This document shows, in pieces, positions 1 through 12,888 of a DNA stretch of 64,000 nucleotides. Position 1 is the first letter of the stretch. Every line of letters begins with the position of its first letter. Under the pieces are notes generated by a model, which saw only the letters and a program-made list of their open reading frames with translations, did not search any database and was not told the DNA's origin. The position numbers and the translations under genes are program-made. Origin of the DNA: Hansfordia pulvinata (Eukaryota > Ascomycota > Sordariomycetes > Xylariales); contig BJKQ01000001.1 of the NCBI GenBank assembly GCA_006538405.1, positions 1,984,001 through 2,048,000 of the forward strand. The letters run 5' to 3'.

Positions 1-687
1 ATCCTCGTTCCACATGTGTCGTTGAGTTGGCCAGCAGCAACAGGTCCAAGGCCTTTGCGCCTATGGGGAAACGGGACGGGCCTATGGCAAGATGTCACTG
101 GGTTCTGCCCGGTTGCAACCCTGGACCACACCGCGATGATACGTGTCTGTCACGCTATAGTATATACTGTATTCTGATTCAAGTTGCGGGTCTCCCCTGC
201 CATGATCGTGCGCCTAGCTTTGCACTGCCTGCGCTGTGCGCGAACTTCCATGGTTGTAACTATGGTACCTAAACGCCATGGTCATTCACCATGCAGTCAG
301 TTCGGCCTTACAGTATTGTCTGTGCTCTGCTGAATACAATAACTTCAGCGCGCTAGATGAAGCTGGGATCTTACGGACCGAGCTGGCGAACCCAGACTAC
401 TTGGCTGGAGGCGCAAGTCATCACAGTAGAGGGAGTGAGCAGTGCATGAGGATTGTGATCGTGGCGTCATATTCGTGAGTCTAGATAGCGTGTGATATGT
501 ACAATATATGTTCTAAGTTCGAAAGAGGCGCATCGCAGATGGCTATATGCAGGGTCTGTTTGTTCGAAGAAATGCAGGTATGCACCGGGAATAATGGGAA
601 GAGCAGATATGAGAACCGCAGTCGAAAGAGGGAGAAGACATCAAGAGGCCTATCCTCCCGGTCTGTGGTCCGCTAGGTACTCGCCGT
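1..687. other. Spacer, no gene seen
   Basis: Only short open frames lie here, with no recognisable protein, no splice pattern that joins them and no tRNA-like stem structure. It is the 3' flank of the Ost-alpha-like gene on the minus strand. Confidence 0.5.
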
Positions 688-2125
688 TTAAACAGGGGCG
701 TGGCCGGAGTAGTTGTAGCCCGTGTGGGGAGGGGAGTAGCTTTGGGGGACGGGGGAGGGGCTCCTGCGGAACTCCTCGTACCCCGTGTTCGCGGCCATGA
801 GATACTCGTTGTCGCTTTCGGTGGTGGCGCCCCTGCTGCGGCCCTGCTGCTGCTGCTGCCACGCCCGCGGCTGCTGCTGTTGTCCCTGGGGCCAGTACTT
901 GGGCTTGACGAGGCAGAACTTGGTAGCGTGCAGCAGCTCCGAGGGGTCGAGCAGGAGCAGGAAGGCGCGCAGGCCGAGGAAGCCGCCCTGGTAGGTGGTC
1001 CCGGTGACGGGGATCTTGCTGGCGCCGGCGCCGGCGCTGCTCTCGTCGAGCTGCTGGGTCAGGGGCATGTGCATGGCGGTGTTCTCGAGGCGGTACTCGG
1101 TGGGGGAGTAGGCGTAGTGGAAGAAGACGGAGAAGATGACGGCGACGAGGGACTCGATGAAGGTGGGGATGCCGAGGAAGACGTCGGCCCAGCTGAGGTA
1201 GGTGGTGGGGACGAGCGGGGTGGGCTTAACGGTGCGCAGAATGGCGTAGATGATGCTGATGAGGAAGGTGATGCCGACGATAAGCTTGAAGGCCAGCAGC
1301 TTCTTGAGGGGTCGGTGGTTGGCAATGTCCTTCTTGAGGACGCCGTATATGCTGATGATGGAGCCGACGGCGATGGTGAGGCAGACGTTGTGGAAGATCT
1401 CGAGCCAGAGGTGGGCGAAGGCGGGAGGCTGCTGACGTAGCAGTAGACGGCGGCGTGCTCGGCGATGTCGGTCAGGACGGCGACGGCGAGGGCGACGTAG
1501 ACGTAGATCATGGTGGAGCGAAGGACGCGGCGTTGCCACTGGTTGCCGTCGGGGCGCTTCTTGGTCGGGTCGGCGGGCTTCTTGGACCGGCGGCCGGTGA
1601 TGCGCTCGCCGAAGGAGGGGACCTGGACGCGGGAGAAGAAGTCGGCGCGGGCCTCGTCGGAGGGCGCGACCCAGTGGAACATGAGCAGAAGGAAGTTGGC
1701 GAGGGCGACGGCCTGGGCGACGTCGAGCCAGGGGTCGACGTAGATGTGGGCATTGGGCCAGGTGATCATGGCCCAGTTGCCGATGGCGAGGATGGGCAGG
1801 TAGCCGCAGATGCGCATGATGTTGAGCTGCTCGTTGGGGCGGCTCAGGTGGGTGGCGTGGCGGAACATGAGGAGGGCCATGCTGAGGGTGACGAAGACGG
1901 CGCAGCCGGCGCTGATGTAGGAGCTCCAGTCGTGGAAGGACATGCCGAGGGCGAGCGTGGCGGTGGCCGTCTCCTCGAGGGGGCGGGGCATCTCGCAGAC
2001 GCGGTGGTTCGGCGCCGTGTAGTTCCAGGGTACCAGCTGTCCTCGTTGGTCCAGCCATTGGGGCTGCTGACCTCGTCGCGGGCGAAGATGTCGCGGACGA
2101 GGAGGAAGCCCGGAGTGAGGTTCAT
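688..2125 (-). CDS. Ost-alpha/TMEM184 (DUF300) family membrane protein, frame broken twice
   Basis: Seven-helix protein of the organic solute transporter alpha/TMEM184 family. Fungal members are thought to sit in vacuolar or other endomembranes, and the substrate is unknown. Family features visible: a first helix after FHDWSSYISAG, the segment HATHLSRPNEQ, then ICGYLPILAIGNWAMI, and KKLLAFKLIVGITFL with FIESLVAVIFSVFFHYAYSP. The C-terminal ~120 residues are hydrophilic and Gln/Pro/Ser-rich, as in other fungal copies. The start at 2125 gives MNLTPGFLLVRD. The frame breaks near 2028-2030 (between SWYP and WNYTAPNHRVCE) and near 1423-1428 (between YCYVSS and PAFAHLWLE). One extra C in each run gives a continuous 479-residue protein with no intron. 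The breaks look like missing bases and not introns, because the flanking peptides are the conserved ones. Confidence 0.85.
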
Positions 2126-5100
2126 GATGGGGGCGGTAGTGGGCCGGCCGAGTATTACCTTGGAGTAACCCAAGTAAATCACAAGCCCCGAGTATAGCAA
2201 GCGGCGGCGGCTAGCCTGTGCAAGAGTATATAGAACAAAAGCACACACCAGAGTCTAGGAGATGACGATGATGAGGTAAGCCCCGAGTAGGTGTAGAGGT
2301 AGGTAGTATACAGCCAAGACTGCCAGGGACTGTGGGGTGCGCCTTGTGAAGCTTGGTATGTCGGCAGTGGTACTCGAATGCGCGCTGATGGTGTGGATGT
2401 GGGTATGGTGGGATGGGATGATATGGTATGGAGGGCGATTGATCCGAAGCAGACGACGAGGCGGACCTGTTATATCCGCAAGCTTGGCGGGCGATGCGGC
2501 CGAGGAGACGAGGCCTCGCGGCGCGGGCAGGTGGCCGTGGCGGTCGAGCGTTGCTGGCCCAGCCGCGGCGGCAGAAGCAGTAGATGGTTCCTGCGGGTGG
2601 CCATGACGGACTGAATCGGTTAGGTTGGGAGACTGAAGCGAAAGCGAAGGCGTGTAGGACTGCCGAGCTGGAGACGCGAGGTGAGGCAGTGCGCCACAGG
2701 GCTGGGCTGAGTGGATGCGATGCGAATGCGAGCCGGTGGCCCTGGCACCAGACGCACTCATCTCGTACGGATGAGGTACCTACGCCCATGATGGCAGCAG
2801 AGCAGTCCGGGGTGGTACTCGTACCCCCCTTGTCAGGGTGGCCGGCTCCAGGGCTCCGGCTGTCGCTCACAGCGCCTCACAGCGTGACAGCGCCTGTACT
2901 CGTACACCTGCAGTTCCAGCTGGAGGTCTGCGGGGGCATCCCCCGGCCACTACTGGGGTCCGTCTTTCAGCCCGCCCTCCACTCGACAGCTCTTCGCTAG
3001 CCCGAAAGGGTACAGCGCCAGTCTGCACTGGAGCCCGGATGGCAGCGCCCTGTAGCGCCAGCCTGCATAGCCCTCGTTGCGTTGTCGCCGGCAGACACCC
3101 ATCCATCCATTCGCGGTGATCATCATCATCATCGTCATCTTCACCGTCGCCACCACTCGCATCCACCGACAGCACGCCTCACCACCACTGACCAGCATCT
3201 ACTGCCCGCTGCCCACTGCCATTCCATCCCCCCTTTGGCTTTGCCATTGGTCGAAGACGACTGGGGCTCTTACCCTGCACTGCCTGCCTGCTACTCTGCA
3301 CCCATCATCACTGTACATGCATGCTCGGAGCGATTCGATCAGATACATGGTATAAAAGATAAGGCAATAGCACGCGACACTCAAGACACGACATAACCGC
3401 CTCACAAGTACCTAGATGCGACAGCAGACCACTGGCAGCAGCTCCCTCGGTGGCTGTGTCGTTGGATCCATCCCTGTGCCTGAGCCTCAGCCCGCCTCTA
3501 TCCATTAGGTACTCGTAAGCGCTACGGAACGAGCGCGGAACGACGATGCTGCTCTTCTCGCCCACACTTGCCGCCGTCTTGCCTTCATCAGGGCTAGAAA
3601 GGTGCCAATGGCCCCCAGTGGAGCCCGAGTCCGCTGATTCACTCATTCCTAGACTTTGGCTACCATTTACCGGCCCCTCCTTCAGCCTTGACGATTCTGA
3701 TACCTTCCACCTAATAGCGTCGCCTGCCCGGACTCTGCAACCGACCAAGCAGCGCCGAGTCACGTCACGCCAACCCCTTGCCCCGGCGAGTCTGCCCAGT
3801 ACATCAGCGCGCGTCGGCGGTGAGAGGCGACCGGAACCACGCATAACCGTGCTCGCCCACGTCGACCGGCTCACCTCTGCCGCTCTCGACAGTACGAGTA
3901 CATTGACCGGCGGGCCATCAGCCTACCTGCCTAGCAGGTAGGCGCGGAGATCCAGAGTGCATGTCAGCACCGACACGTCCTTACTCATCTATCAAGTGGT
4001 GGTCGGTCATCAGCGTGCCGAGTGGGCACGACAACCTCCGGTGCTGTACGGCCAAGTCCCCGACCATGTGGCGCTTACAACACACGCATCGTGGCCCACT
4101 CGCACCCTGATCCCAGCTGAATCGAAAAGCTTGTTTTTCTGCTGTGCCTGCCCAGCCTCTGCGGGCGCCGCGAGTGGCGCCCTGTGGTTGCTCGTACGCC
4201 AGTCCTGCACGGCCTTGGCCACCACCGAGGCTGTGCTGTGTCATGTCGATCCTACCCACCCTGAACGCTCTTCACAGCCTGCCAAGACCCGCGGAATTTT
4301 TCTTTGCTAATCCCCGAAACTGCATCTCGGTGTTGCCCGTCAATCCGAACCAAGGTGATTGATCACCTCGGAGCCAAGGCCAGCTTTGCAGCGGGAGAGA
4401 CCTCGAGTGCAGCAATCGCGCCTCGACTCGAGCTTTGCGCTTGCTCTTCGGTCGTCGTATTTAGTGAATATATCGGTCAGCCGGCTACCGGCACACTGGT
4501 TTTCAAAGCCATGGGCGCCCTTTTCGGCGCTCCGCGAATCGCAATTGCGTACCTGCACGTCAGAAATCTTGCTTACCTGTGCACTCAGCTTTGGAAATAA
4601 TCGCCCGAAAGTCTACCCGCTGATTGGACCCCGGAGCATTCCTGGACAATCTTGAGTGGTCAGCTCTGATTGACAGCATGGGGAGGGGCGGGACGTATTC
4701 CGCTGTTGCTCTATTCTTCGAGACACAGCATGGTCCCTTGGCTCTTTTCTTTTGTCAAAACTCCAGGGTAAGGTGAATGCGAATCCGACACCAACACCCG
4801 GTAGCAGATGCAGCCACCTGCACTGCACCCTGTTCACCAATGCGCAAATTACGGTCAGCGACCATCTGGCTCGAAACGACAAGTCGTCGCGTGCGAGCGG
4901 CAGAAGAAACCAGGGCCTTGGCTTTGTGAGACGCGGCCTTGATGTCCCTGGCTCCGCTTCCGAGATTCTCGCCTGGTTTGGCCCATGGCATCCAAGCCTA
5001 GGCTGAGCATGCCGACACACCTGAGCATGGTCGAGATGCAACGTTCGCCGGTCCTTGCCACACTTTGGTGACTGCCCTCGCTTCACGGCCGGGTTGAGCA

Positions 5101-7856
5101 AAAGAGCAGAACGACGAGGAGCAATTGGATAAAAACATTTTGCCAAGTTGCTGCCGCGGTGGCCGCGGCCAGGATAGCAGCTGTGGGGTTTGGCGCAGGT
5201 ATTCGATTGCTTGGACGAGCGATGACGACACCCGGATTGTCCAGTCTATCGTCTGACGATTCATAGCGGGTAATGGGGATGGCAAATTCGATAATTTATG
5301 TGAGTATCGCCGTGTTGCAGCGTGGGTTGGGTGCTTGTACTTGCTAGTGTTGTCGCTGCATCGCTTGACGGCGTTTTGAACGAGTTGGCGCCACTTATTC
5401 GCACCCCTGGGCCTCACGGGCTCTGTTGAAGCCGCTGAGGCGATTTGCTGACGCCGACGAATCGTAGGAATCATGGACGAGGGAGCTACTACACTGCTTT
5501 TCAGGGCTGGCGGCCTGTACTTTCACTCCCGGACGTCCGAAGATATACTCTTCACGGGGTCTTCTAGAACGCAGAAGAGTTGCGCGGCGGGCTCGATCGG
5601 TGGCTGAGGCTAGGAAGGGGTCTCTGGAGGCGATCGCTCTGATATCGACCGACGCTCAAGGTGTACGCAGTCCATGCGGAGATTCTACTCTCGAATGGAG
5701 AGGAGAACAGCCAGTCGCTGGCTGGGAAGAGCGTGAATGAATCGTCTCTTTGCCTCGAGTACAGTATCGACATTCAAACCCTGGAAGCTTGCCTATCCTT
5801 TGCTCATATGACCCGCAGGACTAACCGGGTGTGCAGGTCGGCGCGTATATTTTGAGCAGGAAGACAAGTACGTCGTACAGTATATGCTGGCCCGAGCATG
5901 TGTTGAGTATACCGCCAGAGGATCGAAGCCGGAGAACTGCCTAGGTAGTCAAGATTTCTGCATAGGCGTCAGTCGGCCCCTGCTTGGCCGTCTCGTCTCC
6001 ATCTTGACCAGCCTTGTTGGTGATTACCTGCACGCCAGTGTATCTTTGAGAGACTGCCGACGTAAGGCCTGGGCATGTATAAGCACGTCTCACTCATCAC
6101 CCCCAGGGTGGAATGATCCGTTGCCAGCGGCACGTAGTCAATTGTGGGAAAGAGCCCCCATACGCAGCTTTGAAATGTAAGCTGTGTTCGAGCCTCAAAG
6201 ACTCGCCTATCTTCCTACATTGTTCCGAGTGGTATGCGCGCCGTGTCGGTGGCCGAGGTGGCGGTCGAGCCAGTCGTCGACCTCGTGGCCACTCCGCACT
6301 GGCAGCGAAATCAGCACCCTTTGCTCGATGGAAACCATCTTGACGACCATTCACAACGTATGCCGACTGAACACACCTTCGGCTCCTTGCTGAGCCTCCT
6401 GCAACCTACTCTACTCGTGTGGCGTGTAGGGGCCAGAGAAATCTTGTCGACGACGGGTTGCCAGTGGCCAGTGAGCTGTCGTCCGAAAGCGATGACTTCA
6501 CCCGGGAATGTCTGTAGCCCAGACATGTGCAGAAAGGGCTCGGAAGCAGCCCCGCCGTCCCGTCGTTTTTTTTCCCCTTCGGGTTTCGTCCCGTTTCGTC
6601 GTCACCGAGTCGGGTTTCCTCGGACAGGCCCGCGCAGTGACGCGTTCAGAGGGGAGGATGTGTCTATTAGCCGGGGGTGGGCGGGTGCGTGTTTTGAGGT
6701 TTCAGACGTCTGAAGGCCTGGCGGTCGTCCAAACCCATCGCCGGATCTAACGAGATGGTTAGAGACCTCGTCACCTTAGTCATGCATCGGGAGGTGGGGG
6801 GGAGGGAGAGAGGGCCGCGCACCCTTGTCCTTACAAGGCACAGGCACAGACACAGTTTATTGTGCCAAAAACAAACTGGAGCTCGCTGACGATCTAGCGG
6901 CCTCGGATTGGAGGGAATCAAGGAAGCAGGAGAAGAAGAAACGTCTTCTCCGGGGGAGGGGGGCTGAGCACGAGATGGGGCTCATCAGGCATGGGCCGGC
7001 CGTACGTACGCGTGTTAAGGATGGCGCAAGCAACATCGAAGAACACCATCCTCTCTACGTCTTTCGGTCATGGCCGAATGCGTACCTACGAGTACATAGG
7101 CAAGAGGCCTCGTCGTCGGCGTCTTGGCATCGGCGCTCCCCGTCTGAATGTGAAGCAGCACGTCGGGTCCACGCGTGGGTGGACGCGTGTGCTGGTGATG
7201 GTGGTGGCGGTGGTGGTGGTGCTCTGTTGGTCCTCCAATATAGCCAGTCTATCGCGGGCCGATGGACGCGTGAATCACCAGTCCGTTGACCCGATTTCCC
7301 GATCTTAGGCTAACAGGGAGAGCTCGCCTTGCTCATCAGCGTTGGCCAGTGCGTGCTGCGTGCTGCGTACGGGCAACGGGGCCCCCCGTCCCACAGCAAT
7401 CGAGTCAAGATCGTCTTTGTTCCACTCCGTCCGATAGACACCAACCATGGGCATCATTTCGGCTACACGGATATGTGAGAATCCTGCTGCCACCACCAGC
7501 ACCAGCACGGGTACTCGAATCTGCGAAAAGAGGGTCATCACGGACCACACTGGCACCTACGAGTAAGGTACTCGTCACGTCCTCCTCCCACTGTTGAATG
7601 GGGCGCGGGGGAGCAAATAGTCGCCCATGCAATTGCCGCGCCAAGAGGGCCTCGGCAAGTGGGATGGTCCGCGCGGCCCCACGGCGACGAGTGAGAACCA
7701 CAAACATCTGCCGCCTGTGTTTTTTTTATAGTTTTTGTTTTTCCCCCCCGTCACGGTGCCCGTTTATGGGAATCGTCGTCTGCGGACATGATGTGATGAT
7801 GTTGGTGGCAGTGGCAGTGGCAGTGGCGATGGCAGTGACAGTGGTGGAACAGAAAG

Positions 7857-7876
7857 CCCCCCCCCCCCCCCCCCCC
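7857..7876. repeat. Poly(C) tract, 20 bases
   Basis: Uninterrupted C run in the spacer, one of seven G/C homopolymers of 14 or more bases in this window. All seven lie outside coding exons. Confidence 0.95.
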
Positions 7877-8578
7877 TGGAGAGGGCCCAGAGCGGTCCGT
7901 GACGACGGCGTTTCAAATCAAGGGCTTCTGATATGTTGCGATGGAGTGGCTTTATTTTCCACCCAGTCTGATGCCTGACATGAGAGGGAACAAACAGCGG
8001 GAGGAGGGACAGGGAGCGAGCCTCGTCGCCAGAAGATGAGGAGAGTGCCAAGCTTGTTCCTGGCGTGTGGCTTACGCGGCCCCGAAGGTGAAGGGAGAGC
8101 CGCGCGTGTCGGTGCGTTTCCTGACTTATGCGAGGGCGCCCATTGGCGGCGCCGCGCAGACCCCTGCGCGTCTGTTCGGCAAGGGCCCGAACCACGATGC
8201 CGCCGCCCCACCGACGACGACGACGGTCGGTTTGGAGGACCGGCTTCGTCGCCCCGGCGCTCCGCCCACATCCCGAGACCGTTGCTCGTACGGAGTACTG
8301 GGGCGGGTATCCCCGTGCCCTTTGCTTTGCTGTTGTTGGACTCATCCAAGCTACTCGCACGTGCGGCCTTGCCCCGGCGAGCGACCCGACCTCATCATGC
8401 CCCTCCCTGGCTTCCCCGGCTTCTGCCAAGCTCGAGAACACGCGTCTCTACAGGGCCATCTCTGGATGTGATTACGAAAGCTCCAGCACGGCGGTGGACA
8501 GGGCCACCCACTCTGGATCCCGCCAGAGGTGGTCTTGGCGACGACGGGCAGAGAGGGCTTTGAGGTTCTCGTGCGCTG

Positions 8579-8584
8579 TATAAG
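8579..8584 (+). promoter_or_regulatory. Possible TATA element of the dioxygenase gene
   Basis: TATAAG lies about 225 bases upstream of the ATG at 8809. Only its position and sequence support it. Confidence 0.25.
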
Positions 8585-8754
8585 AAAGAGATCGAGGCCG
8601 GCCGACTTCCACGAGAGCAGATTCGACAACACATCACCGGCCGCCAGACTCACATCAGCAACTCCCAAGAAGCCCTCTTTCCCCGAAAAAAAAAAAGCCC
8701 ACCAAGCCGACGCTCGACGGCTTCGATCCGGAAGAAACAGAACAACAAGTCGAT

Positions 8755-8755
<1 letters not shown>

Positions 8756-8789
<34 letters not shown>
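8756..8789. repeat. (CA)n microsatellite in the dioxygenase leader
   Basis: About 17 CA units end roughly 20 bases before the ATG at 8809. A similar tract sits just before the MFS carrier start codon at 20060. Confidence 0.95.
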
Positions 8790-8808
8790 ACCCCCGCAGA
8801 CGCCCAAG

Positions 8809-10324
8809 ATGCTCCTGCCCACCCTCTTCGCCGGCCTGGCCCTGGTCTCGGACCTGGCCGCCGCCCACCCGGGCCACGGGGTCCAGGAGGAGCTGGCGGA
8901 GCGCGCCGAGTTCCTGGCCGGCGTCAAGCGCGCCGACCTCAGCCACTGCGCCGACAAGCTGGCCGCCCGCGGCGTCCACGCCCGCAACGTCGCCCGCCGC
9001 CAGCAGGCCGTCGAGGATGCCCGTGCTAAGAGTATGTTTCTTCTTTTTCTGTTGTCTCGGATGTTGCATCTTTCCCCGTCCCCGTCATACCAGACGTGCA
9101 CTTGATCTTTCCATCATTCGATGTCTGCCACGTCCATTACATAAGGGGGAGGTATATATGGCATATCTACACACATACATGACTCAATGCCTCCCCAAAT
9201 GTCAAGTGTGTCTGGACAGCACCTGCCCGTTCTGTCGTTCTGTCGTTCTGTCGTTCTGTCGTGAGGAAAGAACGACGTGCCCGACTGCCTTCACCGTGGT
9301 GTTTCACCTTGTCGTCGTCGAGCGAGATCACGTGCCATGACCTACCTCTTAGGTAGCACATACATGTACCTATCCCTGGCCTGATTTGGATCAAGATGGC
9401 TGACCTTTGGCGTATCTGCTCTCTACAGGAGGCCTCGGCAAGCGCGACACGGACAGCGTGCTGGCCGCGTCGCACAACCGGACGGGCGAGGGCTTCACGC
9501 CCAACACGGACGCCAGCCTGCTGTACACGGGCAACGCGTCGTGCGTGCTGACGCCCGAGGTGACGCAGGGCCCCTACTACGTGGGCGGCGAGTTCATCCG
9601 CGACGACATCCGCGAGGACCAGCAGGGCGTCGACCTCATCACCGACTACCAGGTCATCGACGTCAACACGTGCGAGCCCGTGCCCGACGTCTACCTCGAG
9701 ATCTGGCACTGCAACTCGACGGGCGTCTACTCGGGCGTCGTCGCCTCGGGCAACGGCGACAGCTCCGACGAGTCCAACCTCGACAACACGTTCCTGCGCG
9801 GCCTCAGCAAGACGGGCGCCGACGGCACCACCCAGATGACGACCACCTTCCCCGGCCACTACACCGGCCGCGCCACCCACATCCACATCCTCGTCCACAC
9901 CAACGCCACCGTCTTCGCCAACGGCACCCTCGGCAACACGGCCTACGCCTCGCACGTCGGCCAGGGCTTCTTCGACCAGTCCCTCATCTCCGCCGTCGAG
10001 GCCACCGACGTCTACAACACCAACACCCAGGACCTGACCCTCAACGCCGACGACGACATCCTCGCCCAGGAGGCCGACGCCGACGTCGACCCCCTCTACG
10101 AGTACACCCTGCTGGGCGACTCGGTCACCGACGGCATCTTTGCCTGGATCGCCTTTGGCGTCAACGCCACCGACAGCAGCGAGGTCACCCCGGCCGCCTT
10201 CTACTACGAGGGCGGCGGCGTCACCAACCCGGACTCGCCCACCATGGGGCCCGGCGGCCCTCCCGGCGCCTCGAGCAGCGCCCCTGCCTCTTCCGCCACC
10301 GCGACCACCACTGCCTCGGCGTAG
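8809..10324 (+). CDS. Secreted intradiol ring-cleavage dioxygenase
   Basis: Non-heme Fe(III) enzyme that opens catechol-type rings between the two hydroxyls. This secreted subgroup is linked to breakdown of lignin- or tannin-derived aromatics. Exon 1 is 8809-9031 and exon 2 is 9429-10324. The 397-nt intron begins GTATGT and ends CTCTACAG, and the spliced product is 372 residues. Residues 1-19 form a signal peptide (MLLPTLFAGLALVSDLAAA), followed by a Lys-Arg site near 79-80 that could be a Kex2 cut. Core motifs: TQGPYYVGGEF (about 120-129), EIWHCNSTGVYS with the predicted ligand Tyr175, and FPGHYTGRATHIHI with Tyr219, His225 and His227 as the other ligands. The Ser/Thr/Ala-rich tail is typical of secreted fungal members. 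The reading frame is intact. Confidence 0.93.
9231..9261. repeat. Short tandem repeat in the dioxygenase intron
   Basis: Four near-perfect copies of an 8-base unit (GTTCTGTC) lie inside the unusually long 397-nt intron. Confidence 0.85.
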
Positions 10325-11872
10325 AAGACTTCTTTGTTGTGTGAGGAGAAGTGCGAAAAGATGGAGTGTTTTTTGAGCACTGGATCCCGGGGGGTTGGAG
10401 CTGCGGAAGCCGTTCTTCCACCTGCTTGTCGTTGTTGTTTTTCTTTCTTTCTTCTGATATAGTTCCATATAACCGTCCCTCATCTTGTCTATAGCCCGGG
10501 GGTTCTTTATCCAATTTCAACAAAGCCGCTTCACGGCAACACGTACCGACTAAAGCCCCGCAGTTCACCTCGCATGGTTATCGTCGTAAACATGTGCGAC
10601 CGCCAGAGACGAACGAACTGCCCCGTGCTCGCTTAGACAGGGTGGAAGGATGTATTCGACGACATGAACGCCGGCTTTCGCTATGCCGATGAATATCTGC
10701 CGAGCTCTGACGACGATGATGTTGAGGAGTAGTCGATGGCGCAACTCACCTGCACCCAGAAAGAGACCCCCACTCACCAGACACACATCGACATCCATCC
10801 GACGGCATCATGAGACTGTCCGAGCGAGCCGCCACGCCGCTCCTTCAGAGCGACGGCAAAGCAAGGTCTTGGCTGCCGGTCTAGACCGTTCAATAGGTCA
10901 AGGGGGCCAACCTCGAAAGCCGGATCCGCCATCGATTCTGGCTCGTCGCTGGCCATCTCGAATGAGGCAGGTGGGCATCTTCATCTACTCTCTTCTCCTC
11001 TCTTCACTTGCACGCACGCAAGGACGAACACGAACCAGGAAGCAGGTCGAGTCTTCTGGACGGCCAGATTCGGCCGGTCTCGCTCGGATATCAAGGCCCA
11101 GATCGCGAGAAACCTCCGCGCCGGCGCGCGGGCTAGGGTCGCAATCGCACTTTGCAGTGGTGCCCCCCCTTCCCATTTCTCATTGGGCTTCCTTGCGACG
11201 CTGCGCGGCTAACACGGCCCAGGCTTTGCGTGTTTGTGTTCCTCGGCAGCGCTTTTGCCCCTCATTGGGCGAGCCTATCTCGTCGCTGTAGGGCTGTGCT
11301 GTGCACACACATACGCACACACGCACCCAGCCAATCCACCCACCCATACGTATCATCATCGCTTCTGCGCCCTTTCTCGAATCCTCGGAGCACGCCCGGA
11401 TTACTACGCCTCGAGCGAGAGACCCCAAAAAAGGCCAGTGGAAGCCAAGGACGCCACTCCGCGGTAAGTGACCCGGGCCCCCCGCCACATTCGGCAGGTA
11501 GCAAGCCACGCGGGGGCGTTGAGCCTGCCCACCTGGCCTTACGTGCAACAGCGGCAGCCACTCCGCCTGAGGGCTGAGGAAAAGAATGACTAACAGAGTG
11601 CATCAGGTACACTTTGTCAAGTAGGTACCTAAGGTATTGGGAGCCCAGTCGCGCCCCACGAAGGGCGGGGAAGAAGAGGTTGAGCTTCTTTCTTGAGACC
11701 TGTGCGCCTCCCCAGTCACCCTCGGAATCTGGCTTGGGCTCCAGGGCAGGCTCGGAACGACCCGAAAGATGCTGCTCACGTCATCCAGACAGTATGGGGA
11801 TCCCTCGGCAACCGGCGCCCCGGAATCCGCTGGACAAGTGGGTATCGTCGGGTTGCTTGGGGGAGGGGTAAA

Positions 11873-11894
11873 GGGGGGGGGGGGGGGGGGGGGG
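11873..11894. repeat. Poly(G) tract, 22 bases
   Basis: Uninterrupted G run in the spacer between the dioxygenase and the subtilisin gene. Confidence 0.95.
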
Positions 11895-12442
11895 CAGGGC
11901 AGATTCACCGTCGGTTATCTCGGGAAGGCTCGTCAGTCTGTCGAAAGCTTCATCGTCGCCTGTCCGTACGTCCATCCTGCTCTTTTTTTTTTCTTCTATT
12001 TTTCTCTCGCGCTGACGCTCGCTGTGTGGCACGAGCGCAACCGATGAAGCAAGCACCGCATGATCTCCGAGCTTCTGTTATCTAAGCGAAGGGGCGGGGG
12101 ATGGAAGGCCGTGATGGAAGCATGGTGAGCAGGGCAGCAGAGCAGACAGGACCCCGGGATTGGAGGGTTAAAGGGTAAAGGGGGGGCAGAGCGGCAGCAA
12201 GACTCGGGCTGCCCAGCAAGGCTACGTGAATTGACGCCATGTGCATCGATCGAGGGTCGCAGCAGAGGGGCAGGACGGACTCCTGACCCCTGGCGATTTC
12301 TAAGTAGACTCACCTAGACCACGATCCAGGTGCCTCCCGATACGGGGTCCCCGTTGCTACTGTGGCTCTCGTGCGTCGGCTCTTATCAGGGGAGGGGGGG
12401 TTCAACGCTCCTGTCTGCGGCTTCTGTTCCCCATTCCCCAAT

Positions 12443-12463
12443 CCCCCCCCCCCCCCCCCCCCC
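12443..12463. repeat. Poly(C) tract, 21 bases
   Basis: Uninterrupted C run, 550 bases from the G run at 11873. Confidence 0.95.
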
Positions 12464-12805
12464 GGCCGCTTGGCATTTCGTTTTCTCGGAGTCAAGACGC
12501 CCGAAGAAGGCTGCGGAGGGGCAAGCCCTGATCCACCCCTCCAAAGATATTTCGTAACATAGAATGAGCTTATTTCACGTGAGGCAATTGAGGGCTCATG
12601 GTCGCGTGTCATTCATGCTCACATGCCCACCAGGCTCTCTCTGTTGGACTCTAGACTTGTCCTACAATTTGAAGCCCCCCTCCCCCCTCAAGATACTAAT
12701 GTTTACGTAGTCGATAGCTCCCGGCCTGCGCACGTCATCAAGGTCGCCGAGTGGTGGTAACTTGTTGGGTAGCATCAATGCCACATCTCCCTCCCTCCCC
12801 CCTTC

Positions 12806-12808
<3 letters not shown>

Positions 12809-12872
<64 letters not shown>

Positions 12873-12888
12873 GTGTGTGTGTGTGTGT
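12809..12888. repeat. Compound (CT)n-(TG)n microsatellite
   Basis: About 27 CT units, a short interruption, then eight or nine TG units. Confidence 0.95.

Larger units (their letters stand above)
2126..8808. other. Long spacer (6.7 kb) without a recognisable gene
   Basis: Many overlapping frames exist on both strands (longest about 225 residues, minus strand 7764-8441), but none reads like a conserved protein and none joins by plausible introns. It contains a 20-base C run at 7857-7876, three copies of the TACGAGTA/TACTCGTA motif (3510, 7087, 7558), and ATC/TGG-rich simple sequence near 3120 and 7195-7225. The last ~250 bases are the leader of the downstream dioxygenase gene. Confidence 0.5.

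Noticed and set aside
688..1440. Plus-strand frame of 246 codons opposite the Ost-alpha-like gene
   Set aside because: Gly/Val/Asp-rich shadow of the real minus-strand exon.
2064..2098. 35-nt GT...AG segment as an intron of the Ost-alpha-like gene
   Set aside because: It would restore the frame but is shorter than known fungal introns. A single missing C explains the break and keeps the sequence SWYPWNYTAPNH.
12809..12888. CT/TG tract as a promoter or transposon end
   Set aside because: It is a plain microsatellite with no flanking duplication or inverted repeat.
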